This document shows positions 26,951-35,711 of a stretch of DNA of 64,000 nt, piece after piece. Position numbers and translations under genes: made by a program. The stretch comes from Marinobacter gelidimuriae (GTDB lineage Bacteria > Pseudomonadota > Gammaproteobacteria > Pseudomonadales > Oleiphilaceae): contig NZ_KB889930.1 in NCBI RefSeq assembly GCF_000372805.1, positions 38,136 to 102,135 on the forward strand. The letters run 5' to 3'. Each line of letters begins with the position of its first letter. Within the stretch, counting starts at the first letter, position 1. Under the pieces are notes generated by a model, which saw only the letters and a program-made list of their open reading frames with translations, was not told the origin of the DNA and searched no databases.

Positions 26951-27769
26951 ATGGACACCATGCGCCGAGCCCTGCTGGGGCAAATGACCAAGCTCACCGT
27001 GGGTGCCGCTCTAGTGCCGCTGAGCAGCATTGCTTCTGCGGGCATTAACGACCAACCCCCAAGGCGCGAAGGCGATCCTGCCAAACGCTACCAACCCCCA
27101 AGGCGCGAAGGCGATCCTGCCAAACGCTACGCCATGCTGATTGACCTGCGCGCCTGTATTGGCTGCCAGGCCTGCACTGTGTCGTGCCACATTGAAAACG
27201 AGGTGCCATTGGGCAGCTTCCGCACTATTGTGTCCCAGTACGAAGTGGAGCACGAAGACAGCGGCGACATAGCCACATTCATGTTGCCGCGGCTATGCAA
27301 CCACTGTGACTCACCCCCCTGTGTGCCGGTGTGTCCGGTGCAAGCCACCTTCCAGCGTGAAGACGGCATTGTGGTGGTGGATAACGATGTTTGCGTGGGT
27401 TGCGGCTACTGCGTGCAAGCCTGCCCGTACGACGCCCGCTTTATCAACGAACACACCCAAACCGCCGACAAGTGCACCTTTTGCGCCCACCGCTTGGACG
27501 TAGGTTTGTTGCCGGCTTGTGTGGAATCCTGCGTGGGCGGTGCCCGCATTATTGGCGACATTCGTGACCCAAACAGCCAGATCAGCCAGATGATTGATGA
27601 ACACTCAAAAGAACTGATGGTATTGAAACCCGAGCAGGGCACCTCTCCCCATGTGTTCTATCTGGGTATGGATGACCGTTTCATATCACGCCCCGACGCC
27701 AAGCCGGCACTCTGGGATGTCCGCGACCCACAAGGTGAGGAGATGGGCTATGAATTCCATGGTCATTGA
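26951..27769 (+). CDS. ttrB: Tetrathionate reductase iron-sulfur subunit TtrB
   Basis: A 272-residue ferredoxin-type electron-transfer subunit. The N-terminus MDTMRRALLGQMTKLTVGAALVPLSSIASA is a twin-arginine-type signal. It has four [4Fe-4S] cysteine clusters of the DmsB/NrfC pattern: CIGCQACTVSCH, CNHCDSPPCVPVCP, CVGCGYCVQACP and CTFCAHRLD...CVESC. It hands electrons from the membrane subunit TtrC to the molybdenum subunit TtrA. Just before the first cluster the coding sequence contains a perfect 39-bp tandem duplication (27052-27129), adding 13 residues. The order B-C-A is that of Salmonella ttrBCA. An AAG/GGAG-rich site (TGGAGAATCC) precedes the ATG. Confidence 0.9.
   Translation: MDTMRRALLGQMTKLTVGAALVPLSSIASAGINDQPPRREGDPAKRYQPPRREGDPAKRYAMLIDLRACIGCQACTVSCHIENEVPLGSFRTIVSQYEVEHEDSGDIATFMLPRLCNHCDSPPCVPVCPVQATFQREDGIVVVDNDVCVGCGYCVQACPYDARFINEHTQTADKCTFCAHRLDVGLLPACVESCVGGARIIGDIRDPNSQISQMIDEHSKELMVLKPEQGTSPHVFYLGMDDRFISRPDAKPALWDVRDPQGEEMGYEFHGH
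27052..27129 (+). repeat. Perfect 39-bp tandem duplication inside ttrB
   Basis: Units 27052-27090 and 27091-27129 are identical and in frame, encoding QPPRREGDPAKRY twice. The repeated segment lies between the signal peptide and the first cluster. Exact identity implies a recent duplication. Confidence 0.95.
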
Positions 27770-28859
27770 GGTTTTAACACCGCGCTACGCCATGGCCTGG
27801 TATCCCTGGGCGGTGCAGTATTTTTTTATGATCGCCATTTCCTACTCGGCGTTGATGCTGACCGTGCCTGGTTTGCTGCTGGGCAAACAGCGGTTTTTAC
27901 CGTTGGCTAAAATTGCCCTGCTGGTCAGCGTTAGCTGCACTCTGGTGGGCCCGGTAGCCCTGTTGGCAGACTTGCACCAGCCGCTAAGGTTCTGGCACTT
28001 CTACACCAACATCACGCCCTGGTCCTGGATGTCTATTGGCAGTTTATTGTTGCCGTTGTACCTGATGCTAGTGGTGGCTTACGCATGGCTGGCCTGGCGC
28101 CCCGCCATGCAGGAACAGGCGCAAGGTGAAGGCTGGATGGCCAGGCTGTCCGGTTGGATTGCCCTGGGCCAGTGGCACGCTCCGCGTTGGTTGCTGGTGC
28201 TGGCTGGTCTAGGCGCGCTGGTGTTTTCGTTTGGCATCATGCTCTACACCGGCGCCGAAGTGGCGGTTCTTCAATCCCGTCCGCTGTGGCACACCGAGTG
28301 GCTACCAGTGATGTTTGTGATCACCGGGCTGATTGCCGCGGCGGGTTTGGTATTGCTGCTGAACCGGTTGATGACCGGCAACGACGAAGACGTGAACCGC
28401 CAGGGCCTGACGGTGATCTTTGTTGGCATGATACTGGCGGCGGTGGTCGCGGCCCTGTGGCTGGCCGAGGGCATTACCGGTTATAGCCCGTCGGTTCAGC
28501 AAGCCTTTGCATCCATTAAAAACTCGCCCCAGTGGACCGCCGCCGCGGTGTGGGGCTTGTTGGCCGGTATTGCGCTGGCGCTGTCGGCAGCGGTGGTGCT
28601 GAAAAAGCAGGTTTGGCTAGGTGGCGCCTGGCTGGTGGGATTACTGGCGCTGCACGTAGGCTGGACCTTCCGCTGGATGGTGCTGATGGAAGTGCAAACC
28701 GTAGCCAAAAACACGGCTGGTTACTACCAATACGCCCTAGAAGCCGGTTCTTACGGATTTATGGGCATTATCGGCACCTTTGGCCTGTGGCTGGCGGTTC
28801 TGTTGATTATCGACATTCTGGTGCCGTGGAAAAAAGGCATGCAGGTGCGTGCACACTGA
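27750..28859 (+). CDS. ttrC: Tetrathionate reductase membrane subunit TtrC (NrfD family)
   Basis: A 369-residue NrfD-family protein with about nine hydrophobic segments (WAVQYFFMIAISYSALMLTVPGLLL, then IALLVSVSCTLVGPVALLADL, and so on). The HQPLRFWHFYTN segment is typical of quinol-oxidising NrfD/TtrC subunits. The ATG at 27750 overlaps the end of ttrB by 20 bases and has a GAGGAG site. It should oxidise quinol and pass electrons to TtrB. Confidence 0.88.
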   Translation: MNSMVIEVLTPRYAMAWYPWAVQYFFMIAISYSALMLTVPGLLLGKQRFLPLAKIALLVSVSCTLVGPVALLADLHQPLRFWHFYTNITPWSWMSIGSLLLPLYLMLVVAYAWLAWRPAMQEQAQGEGWMARLSGWIALGQWHAPRWLLVLAGLGALVFSFGIMLYTGAEVAVLQSRPLWHTEWLPVMFVITGLIAAAGLVLLLNRLMTGNDEDVNRQGLTVIFVGMILAAVVAALWLAEGITGYSPSVQQAFASIKNSPQWTAAAVWGLLAGIALALSAAVVLKKQVWLGGAWLVGLLALHVGWTFRWMVLMEVQTVAKNTAGYYQYALEAGSYGFMGIIGTFGLWLAVLLIIDILVPWKKGMQVRAH

Positions 28860-28864
28860 TTTTC

Positions 28865-28904
28865 GGCGCCGGCTGCCGCCGCAATAACGGTCGCAGCCGG
28901 CGCC
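28865..28904 (+). promoter_or_regulatory. Strong hairpin between ttrC and ttrA
   Basis: Perfect 12-base arms, GGCGCCGGCTGC and GCAGCCGGCGCC, separated by 16 bases, with the ttrA ribosome site (TGAGGAG) starting right after. No T-tract follows, so it is more likely an mRNA-stability or processing element than a terminator. Confidence 0.55.
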
Positions 28905-28919
28905 CTGAGGAGTTTAGAA

Positions 28920-31900
28920 ATGGACAAGAATCGTCGTAATCTGATCAAAGGTGCTGCCGCCGCAGGCGGTATTGCAGCGTTTGGGGCCGGTTACTACGGC
29001 CCGCTGGAAAAAATGGGTAAAGGCCTGATTAACGGCACCGCCGGTAAAAAAACCGCTGATCGCCTGCATGGCAACAGCCTGGCGCCAGAATACAGCGTAG
29101 ACCCGCAAACCGGGGAGATTACACTCAATCAGGACCAGCGCATCGCGTTTACCGTGTGCTACGGCTGCACCACCAAGTGCGGCGTGCGGGTGCGTATTGA
29201 TAACAATGAGGAAAAAGTTCTGCGGGTGTCTGGTAATCCTTACCATCCGCTGTCTGCAGACGAGCATCTGGACGAAGATATTCCGGTGCTGGACGCTTTG
29301 AGAGGACTAAGCAGTTTTCAGGATCAGGGCCAGCTGAACCGCTCTACCGCCTGTGCTCGCGGCAACGCAGCCATGGCCCAGCTCACCAGCGACAATCGGG
29401 TGTTGCAGTGCCTGAAGCGGGTGGGTCCTCGCGGTAGTGGTCAGTGGCAGACCGTTTCATTCGAGCAGCTGCTGGACGAGATTGTGGAAGGCGGTGACCT
29501 GTTTGCGGAAGGCGCGGTAGATGGCCTGCGCGCCATTCGCGACGTTGAAACCCCGCTGGACGCCAACAACCCCGAATACGGTCCCAAAGCCAACCAGCTG
29601 CTGATGATGGAGGCCACCGACTACGGCCGTTCCGCGCTGCTTAAGCGTTTCGCCTTTAACGCCTTTGGTACCCGCAACTACGGCCATCATGGCGCTTATT
29701 GTGGCCTGGCGTTCCGCATGGGTTCTGGCGCGCTGATGAACGATCTGGCTAAATACGCCCACGTGAAACCAGACCTCGCCAATACAAAATTTGCCCTGTT
29801 TATTGGTACCGCACCCAGCCAGGCCGGTAACCCGTTCAAGCGTCAGGGCCGCTTGCTGGCGCAAGCCCGTAGTACTGGCTCTTTGGAATACGTGGTGGTA
29901 GACCCGGCCCTGAACGCGGCCGCATCCCACGCCGCCAGCGATCGCAACCGTTGGATTTCCATTCTGCCGGGCACCGACACCGCGCTGGCCATGGGCCTGA
30001 TTCGCTGGATGCTGGAAAATAACGGCTACGCGGCGGATTACCTGGCACTGCCGGGCAACACCGCGGCCAACGCCGCCGGCGAAGCAGGGCACAGCAATGC
30101 CACCCACCTGGTGATTGATGACGACAGCCACCCACGGGCCGGCCACTTTCTGCGTTTGTCTGACCTTGGCCAGGCCGAAGCAGGATCTGAAAGCGATCAC
30201 CCTGTGGTGGTCAATAACGCCGGCGATCTTGAAAGCGCCGAAGCCGCCAGCCGCGGGCAGTTGTTTGTGGAGCGCCAGGTAGATACCGCGGATGGCACCA
30301 CCACCGTGCGTAGCTCGCTGTTTAAACTGCGCCAACAGGCCCAAGCGTACAGTATTGAAGAATACGCCGACTACTGTGGCATAGAGGCAGGTACCATAAA
30401 GGCCCTGGCTAAGCGCTTTGCCCGTTTTGGCCGCCAGGCCGCAGCGGACGTTCACGGCGGCATGATGTCCGGTTCCGGCTTTTACGCCTCCTGGGGCGTG
30501 AATATGCTCAACCTGCTGGCCGGCAGTTACAACCACAAAGGCGGCGTGGCCGTGGGTGGTGGCAAGTACAACGGCATGGGCAGTGGCCCGCGCTACGATC
30601 TGGACGGCTTCCCCGGCAAGATCGGCCCCAAGGGCGTGTTTTTGTCACGCTCACGCTTCCCTTATGAAAAGACGTCTGAATACAAGCGCCATGTGGCCAA
30701 CGGTGAATCGCCGTATCCGGCCAAAGCCCCCTGGCGCAAGCTGGCACCGCCGATTCTGACCGAGCACCTGTTATCCGGTATTGACGGCTACCCGTATCAC
30801 ATCAAAGCGATGATCGGGGTAATGGCAAACCCGTTGTACGGCCAGGCGGGCCTGACCGAGATGATTGAAAGCAAGCTGAAAGATCCGAAAAACATTGGCT
30901 TGTACGTGGCTGTGGACGGTTTTATCAACGAAACCAACCGTTACGCGGATTACATTGTGCCGGATTCGGTAATGTACGAAGTCTGGGGCTTCACCGGCGC
31001 CTGGAGTGGCACCGTGACCAAAATGACCACCGCCTGCTGGCCGGTGGTTGAGCCACGCCAGGCAAAAACCGCCGCCGGTGAGCCGGTCAGCATGGACAGC
31101 TTTTTTATCGAGTTGGCCAAACGGCTTGATTTGCCGGGCTTTGGCGACAACGCCATCACTGGCGCCGACGGCAAGAGTTACCCGTTAAACCGTGCTGAAG
31201 ACTACTATTTAAGGGCGGCGGCGAACATTGCGCTGGCAGGTAAACCACTGGCAGATGCCTCCGCAGAGGACATCCACGCATCCGGCATTGAGCCGTTAAT
31301 GGAGCGCTTGCAAGGCACTCTGACGGCAGACGAAGTGGGCCCGGTGGCGCACCTGTACTCCCGCGGCGGTCGCTTCGAGAAAATGGAAAAGGCCTACAAT
31401 GGGCAGAAACTGGGCAATACCTGGAATCGCCCATTGTGCGTGTACAACGAAGAGGTAGGCACCACCATCGACAGTTACAGCGGTAAACGCCTGGTGGGTA
31501 CGCCTATGTTTCATCCGCCCAGGTTCTGGGACGGCTCGGCGCTGCGGGATCACTTTACCCAGGAAGACTGGCCGCTGTTGGCGTTCTCGTTCAAGTCCAA
31601 CCTGATGAACTCTTATTCCATTGGTCTGGAACGGCTGCGCATGATCAAACCTTATAACCCGGTACTGCTGCACTATAAAGATGCCGAAAAATACGGTGTG
31701 AAACACGGTGACGCCATCGCCATCGAAAGTCCCGGTGGCAAGGTGATTGCCTTGGCTCTGGTGGGTGAGCACGTACACCAGGGTGCTTTGGGCATTGAGC
31801 ACGGCTATGGCCATCGCGAACTGGGCGCGGGTACTCATGTGATTGATGGCGAGAAGCGCCCGGGCAATGAATACCTGGGCGCTGGCGTGAACCTGAACGA

Positions 31901-32021
31901 TCTGGGCTTTGCCGACCCCACCCGTAAAAGCGGCACCGCCACCTGGCTGGAAAACGTCAGTGGCGCCTCGGTGCGCCAGGGTTTGCCGGTGCGTATCAGC
32001 GTGGTGAACGATCTGATCTGA
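28920..32021 (+). CDS. ttrA: Tetrathionate reductase catalytic subunit TtrA (molybdopterin oxidoreductase)
   Basis: A 1033-residue periplasmic Mo-bis-MGD enzyme with a twin-arginine signal (NRRNLIKGAAAAGGIAAFGAG). The N-terminal [4Fe-4S] motif is CYGCTTKCGVRVRI...C, followed by the family phrases VSGNPYHPLS, RSTACARGNA, EEIVEGGDLF-type (here DEIVEGGDLFAEGAVDGLRA), AYCGLAFRMGSGALM and AGNPFKRQGRL, all as recalled from Salmonella TtrA. The late IEHGYGHRELGAG and NLNDLGFADPTR also match. It reduces tetrathionate to thiosulfate. No ttrSR sensor pair is visible next to the operon. Other sulfur substrates are possible but the match to TtrA is strong. Confidence 0.92.
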   Translation: MDKNRRNLIKGAAAAGGIAAFGAGYYGPLEKMGKGLINGTAGKKTADRLHGNSLAPEYSVDPQTGEITLNQDQRIAFTVCYGCTTKCGVRVRIDNNEEKVLRVSGNPYHPLSADEHLDEDIPVLDALRGLSSFQDQGQLNRSTACARGNAAMAQLTSDNRVLQCLKRVGPRGSGQWQTVSFEQLLDEIVEGGDLFAEGAVDGLRAIRDVETPLDANNPEYGPKANQLLMMEATDYGRSALLKRFAFNAFGTRNYGHHGAYCGLAFRMGSGALMNDLAKYAHVKPDLANTKFALFIGTAPSQAGNPFKRQGRLLAQARSTGSLEYVVVDPALNAAASHAASDRNRWISILPGTDTALAMGLIRWMLENNGYAADYLALPGNTAANAAGEAGHSNATHLVIDDDSHPRAGHFLRLSDLGQAEAGSESDHPVVVNNAGDLESAEAASRGQLFVERQVDTADGTTTVRSSLFKLRQQAQAYSIEEYADYCGIEAGTIKALAKRFARFGRQAAADVHGGMMSGSGFYASWGVNMLNLLAGSYNHKGGVAVGGGKYNGMGSGPRYDLDGFPGKIGPKGVFLSRSRFPYEKTSEYKRHVANGESPYPAKAPWRKLAPPILTEHLLSGIDGYPYHIKAMIGVMANPLYGQAGLTEMIESKLKDPKNIGLYVAVDGFINETNRYADYIVPDSVMYEVWGFTGAWSGTVTKMTTACWPVVEPRQAKTAAGEPVSMDSFFIELAKRLDLPGFGDNAITGADGKSYPLNRAEDYYLRAAANIALAGKPLADASAEDIHASGIEPLMERLQGTLTADEVGPVAHLYSRGGRFEKMEKAYNGQKLGNTWNRPLCVYNEEVGTTIDSYSGKRLVGTPMFHPPRFWDGSALRDHFTQEDWPLLAFSFKSNLMNSYSIGLERLRMIKPYNPVLLHYKDAEKYGVKHGDAIAIESPGGKVIALALVGEHVHQGALGIEHGYGHRELGAGTHVIDGEKRPGNEYLGAGVNLNDLGFADPTRKSGTATWLENVSGASVRQGLPVRISVVNDLI

Positions 32022-32044
32022 TAGATTTAACGCGGTGCTGGTAC

Positions 32045-32080
32045 AAAAGGCAGAGCTTCGGCTCTGCCTTTTGCATTTTT
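32045..32080 (+). terminator. Rho-independent terminator after ttrA
   Basis: Stem AAAAGGCAGAGC / GCTCTGCCTTTT around a TTCG tetraloop, followed by GCATTTTT. It ends the ttrBCA operon 24 bases after the stop. Confidence 0.9.
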
Positions 32081-32099
32081 AAAACGGGTGAGTGCCGTG

Positions 32100-32227
32100 T
32101 TACCGCATGGCTTTCAGGCCTTTGGCCCATTTCTCCAGCTCGGCCAGCAGGTCAGTGGCAGACGGGTCAATCAGCTCGTTGAAATGAAACACTTTGAACC
32201 TATCTATCAAACCTAGACTGCTTGCGG
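32100..32227 (-). pseudogene. Unidentified C-terminal gene fragment
   Basis: The minus strand reads, without a start codon, FKVFHFNELIDPSATDL and then LAELEKWAKGLKAMR before a stop at 32100. The amphipathic, coding-like ending suggests the tail of a lost gene. I do not recognise the family. It occupies part of the 274-base gap between ttrA and dsbG. Confidence 0.3.
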
Positions 32228-32294
32228 ATCAGGGGCAAACAACAAGCCGTATCAAAGTACGGCTCACTGACGATAAAACACCACTGCAAAACCA

Positions 32295-33137
32295 TCAGGG
32301 CTGGGCGCTTCCCATCACCGCCGGCATGTCTTCAGGGCGGGGTAAGCCTTGCTGCATCTGGATGTCGCCATTTTCGTCTTTGTAATAGGTGCTGGGGGTG
32401 GCGCTCAGCCCCAGTTCGCCCATCAAACGGTTATTGGCGGTGATGCGTTTGTTGTTGGCACTGACCAGCTGGCGGTTCACCTCTATGCCACCGTTGTTGT
32501 AACTTTGCTGGTTGTCGCGCAGCGCGGCCTGGGGGTCGTCTGCGCCCAGAATAGTAGCGGCTTTGGGCAGGCTATCCTCGCGCAGTATGCCCACCATCAC
32601 GTGGCGCAGCTGCACCTTGCCGGAATCAATCCAGGGTTCTGCAGCCTGACGGAAGCGGTGGCAGTAAGGGCAGTTGGGGTCGGTAAAGGTATACACGATG
32701 ACCGGCGCATCGGCGCTGCCATCAAGTACCCAGGCGCTGTCTTCCATTTGTGCCCAGGCCTTTTGATTCAGCGGCCCTTGTACCAGTTCCTGGATTTTTG
32801 GCTCTGTGAGGTTGTTGCCGTTGGCGTTCAGCATCGGGCCCACAATAATATGGTCGCCGTCAGGAGTCAGGTAAAACGCGACTGGCCGACCCTGCATATC
32901 GCCGGCGTAGCCGGTCAGGCCACCGGGTGCGTCGAAACTGTCGGCAATGGTTACGCCGCGGTCAATCAACAGCTGCACCGCAGGTGGGTAGCTGTCCTGG
33001 GCGAAAGCGGTGCTACTAACGCCCAGAGTGGCTGCGGCCAAAGCCGACACTAACAATGGTTGCCAGCGGCCCGATGTCCGCAGTGCAAGTGCGCGAGCTG
33101 TATAGGTGGCGCTTGTAGAGGTAACGGGTGAAGCCAT
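32295..33137 (-). CDS. dsbG: Thiol:disulfide interchange protein DsbG
   Basis: A 280-residue protein with a long charged N-terminus, then a hydrophobic signal (LLVSALAAATLGVSSTAFA), a dimerisation domain and a thioredoxin domain with the active site FTDPNCPYCHRFRQAAEPW. The CPYC pair preceded by TDPN and the cis-proline region SATPSTYY are typical of DsbG/DsbC. It should protect or isomerise cysteines in periplasmic proteins. It is directly downstream of a membrane TlpA-like protein gene, a likely redox partner. Confidence 0.9.
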   Translation of the reverse strand: MASPVTSTSATYTARALALRTSGRWQPLLVSALAAATLGVSSTAFAQDSYPPAVQLLIDRGVTIADSFDAPGGLTGYAGDMQGRPVAFYLTPDGDHIIVGPMLNANGNNLTEPKIQELVQGPLNQKAWAQMEDSAWVLDGSADAPVIVYTFTDPNCPYCHRFRQAAEPWIDSGKVQLRHVMVGILREDSLPKAATILGADDPQAALRDNQQSYNNGGIEVNRQLVSANNKRITANNRLMGELGLSATPSTYYKDENGDIQMQQGLPRPEDMPAVMGSAQP

Positions 33138-33176
33138 GGCGGTTTCTCCTTAAGTGTCAGATAGGTTGGTTACGGC

Positions 33177-33989
33177 TCAAGGAGCCTTAAACGGCTCGAG
33201 CCTGCGGGCCAGCGTGGCATTGGACAACTCGCCCATGTGGGCATTTACCTGGCGGCCTTCTGCGTTATAGAACAGGGTAGTGGGTAGGCCGTGGCTGCCT
33301 GTATTGCGGCCCAGACTGCCACCGAAATCGGTCATCAGGTTATTCAGGGTTAAGCCCTGCTCTTGCATGAAACGGCGAATCGTTTCCGGTTGCTCACCCT
33401 GATTTACAAACACAAAGGCAACACCGGGATTGTCTTTCTGCGCCTGCTCCAACACGGGCATTTCGCGAATGCAGGGCGGACACCAGGTGGCCCACAGATT
33501 CACCACCATGGGCGTGCCCGGCGCCAGTTCAGACAATTGTACGGGCTTGCCGTCAAGCGTGGCGAGGCTGGCCTGGGGCAAGCTGGCGGTTTGTTGTTCC
33601 ATCAGGGCGATGAGCCCGGCAATGGCGCCCCAGCTGATCAGGCCCGCTGTCATGGCAATGGCCAGTGGGCGGCGTATTCGCGCGTGCCGGCGCATACGCC
33701 AGGCGATAAAAACCAAGGCTCCGGCAATACCGGCCAGTACACTGAAACCGCCATCGCGAATATCAATAATGCCCAGCAGGTCATCGCGATAGTATTCAAA
33801 ATAAAGCGCAACAAAGCCAATGCGCGCGGTCAGCAGGGCCACCAGAAAAATATCCGCTAGAGTGCCGGCGATGGGGACACCTTCTTTACGCCCGGCTATA
33901 GCACCGGTTATCAGCGCCACTACGAAGGCGAATATCAGCAGCAGATGGCCCATGGGCAAGCTAAGTGGCCCCAGATTCACGGAAAGCAT
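33177..33989 (-). CDS. Membrane-anchored TlpA-like thioredoxin with Lgt-like transmembrane domain
   Basis: A 270-residue two-part protein. Residues 1-125 form four or five membrane helices whose ARIGFVALYFEYY...IIDIRDGGFSVLAGIAGAL resembles the membrane core of prolipoprotein diacylglyceryl transferase (Lgt). Residues 135-270 are a periplasmic thioredoxin fold with the active site VVNLWATWCPPCIREMPVL and the cis-proline loop SHGLPTTLFYN. Lgt activity is unlikely because much of that enzyme is absent. It is encoded 39 bases upstream of dsbG and probably exchanges electrons with it. How it is re-reduced or re-oxidised is open. Confidence 0.85.
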   Translation of the reverse strand: MLSVNLGPLSLPMGHLLLIFAFVVALITGAIAGRKEGVPIAGTLADIFLVALLTARIGFVALYFEYYRDDLLGIIDIRDGGFSVLAGIAGALVFIAWRMRRHARIRRPLAIAMTAGLISWGAIAGLIALMEQQTASLPQASLATLDGKPVQLSELAPGTPMVVNLWATWCPPCIREMPVLEQAQKDNPGVAFVFVNQGEQPETIRRFMQEQGLTLNNLMTDFGGSLGRNTGSHGLPTTLFYNAEGRQVNAHMGELSNATLARRLEPFKAP

Positions 33990-34162
33990 CCTTACTCCTT
34001 AAAAATGACAGCAGTTGGCGCGTTGTGACTCGCAACGGAGCGGGGAGTTCCCTGCTGGATACAGTCGCCTTTAGCTGAAGCACTATTACAATAGTGAAAA
34101 CACTGAGTTGACGATTCACAGCGCTGGCCCCATATTAGCGATTGAACTTGTGAGACACTCCC

Positions 34163-34336
34163 ATGCACCCACGCCATTCCCAAGCTTTGCTGCCAGCCGC
34201 CCGCTTCGGTTACGGGTTGTTAGCGTTGCTGCTGGCGGCTGGCAGCCAAGTGGTGGTTTTTCATCCTGTTGCCGCGTATGTTGTTCGCCATCACCCCAGC
34301 TTCTGGCCCCTTCTGCGGGCTCCTCCTCTAGCTTAA
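34163..34336 (+). other. Short open frame of doubtful coding status
   Basis: A 57-codon frame with one hydrophobic stretch (YGLLALLLAAGSQVVVFHPVAAYVV). There is no clear ribosome site and the family is not recognised. It is the only coding-like signal in the 446-base gap between the TlpA-like gene and the secD remnant; it may be the head of a deleted membrane-protein gene. Confidence 0.2.
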
Positions 34337-34435
34337 TACCATAACGACTGTTTTTCGCACTGCCCGAAATTCCCGTTATTACGTCTGCCCGCTGCTGTTA
34401 AAGCTGCCGGCAGGGGTCGCCTGTGAGGATGTGCC

Positions 34436-34758
34436 ATGAAATCTTTGAAAGCCCGAGCTCTGGTTTATGGCTTGGTTATACTGTTAGGCCTGTTAGCTGC
34501 GCTTACAGCACTATTCTGGATTCCAACGTGACCACGCTGATTGCCATCAGCCTGCTGTTTATGTTCGGTAGCGGCCCGGTCCGCGGTTTTGCCGTCACCA
34601 TTGGCATTGGTTTGTTGACGTCGATGTTCACGGCCATTGCGGTCACCCGCTTGTTGATGGAATGGCGGGTGCGGGCCATGGGTTGCAATCAGCAGTGGTT
34701 ACGGTGTCCAATTCCAACGTACTTAAGGTGCAACTTGTGCGCCAAAACCAGCCAGTGA
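34436..34758 (+). pseudogene. secD: SecD-like translocase subunit reduced to its two ends
   Basis: A good start with a GAGGA site encodes a SecD-like first helix ([23 protein letters not shown]), then a stop at 34529-34531. In another frame, overlapping at about 34510, the conserved SecD end appears: [26 protein letters not shown], then [21 protein letters not shown]. Normal SecD proteins are about 600 residues; the whole periplasmic domain and most helices are gone. As SecD is important, this is likely a second, accessory copy. No secF follows. Confidence 0.8.
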
Positions 34759-34772
34759 TAAGGACATGTTGA

Positions 34773-35555
34773 ATGCCGACCGCCATGAATTCTCTGACCG
34801 CTCGTGCTGTGAAAGGAATTAGCTACGGCTTATTGTCGCTGCTGTTATTCAGCGCGGCGGCGACCGCTGTAGGTGCGGAGAAACTGTACATTTTTACTGA
34901 AAAATACCCGCCCTATAACGACACCTTTTCTGGCAAAGCGGTTGCCCATAATGAAGACGACATCACCGGTATTTGCACTGACATGGTCAAAGCCGCACTG
35001 GCTCGGGTTGATTATGATTACATGATGAAAATGCGGGCCTGGAATTACGCGTACAACTGGGTTCAGGGCCGAAAAAATCACGCTTTGTTTTGTACCGCAA
35101 AAACCGACGAGCGTGCCAATCAGTTCCAGTGGGTGGGCCCGCTGGCGTCCATTCAGTGGACTTTGTTCGCGGCTCCGGATTCTGACATAACCCTGAATTC
35201 GCTGAACGACGCCAAAGACCTGCAGATTGCCGGTTACAAAGGCGATGTCATGTCGGATTATTTAACCGCTCAGGGCTTTAACGTGATTATGGCAGCCTCG
35301 GGTGAGGTTAATACCCGCCGCCTGGTGCTGGGCCAGGCTGATCTTTGGGTAACGGACGGTTTGGTTGGCCCGCTGGTGGCCAAGAAAGAATTTGGTGTTA
35401 GCGGCCTGAAGCCGGTTCTTACGTTCCGTGAAACGCCCATGTACCTGGCGTTCAGCAATGAAACCGACCCGGCCATTGTGGCAGACCTGCAGCAAGCGCT
35501 GGACGAAGCCCGCGCCGCGGGTGAACTGGAGCGTATTGTACAGCGTTACCAGTAA
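34773..35555 (+). CDS. Periplasmic amino-acid-type solute-binding protein (SBP family 3)
   Basis: A 260-residue protein with a signal peptide (YGLLSLLLFSAAATAVGAE) and a family 3 binding fold: LYIFTEKYPPYNDTF, GICTDMVKAALARVDYDYMMKMRAWNYAYNWVQ, ALFCTAKTDERANQFQWVGPL and the late YLAFSNETDPAIVADLQQAL. No ABC permease or ATPase genes are adjacent, so it may be a stand-alone sensor or feed a distant transporter. AAGGA lies nine bases before the ATG. Confidence 0.82.
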   Translation: MPTAMNSLTARAVKGISYGLLSLLLFSAAATAVGAEKLYIFTEKYPPYNDTFSGKAVAHNEDDITGICTDMVKAALARVDYDYMMKMRAWNYAYNWVQGRKNHALFCTAKTDERANQFQWVGPLASIQWTLFAAPDSDITLNSLNDAKDLQIAGYKGDVMSDYLTAQGFNVIMAASGEVNTRRLVLGQADLWVTDGLVGPLVAKKEFGVSGLKPVLTFRETPMYLAFSNETDPAIVADLQQALDEARAAGELERIVQRYQ

Positions 35556-35711
35556 ACAGCAGGATGCCCGGCTGAACGTCAACTGCGGCTATCCTTTGCT
35601 GTGATGCGCGCCTGGATAACAACCTTATTCACGATAGCCGAAGCACCGGTTGTTCTGCCCGTAAAACTATAGCAAGCTTTGCATTAGTTTTTTCCTTCAC
35701 AGGGCTGGGCA

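Noticed and set aside
28920..32021. Arsenate, thiosulfate or DMSO reductase catalytic subunit
   Set aside because: Length, the phrases along the protein and the B-C-A gene order all match TtrA better than other members of the molybdopterin family.
33177..33989. Genuine prolipoprotein diacylglyceryl transferase
   Set aside because: Only part of the Lgt-like membrane core is present and it is fused to a WCPPC thioredoxin; a disulfide role fits better.
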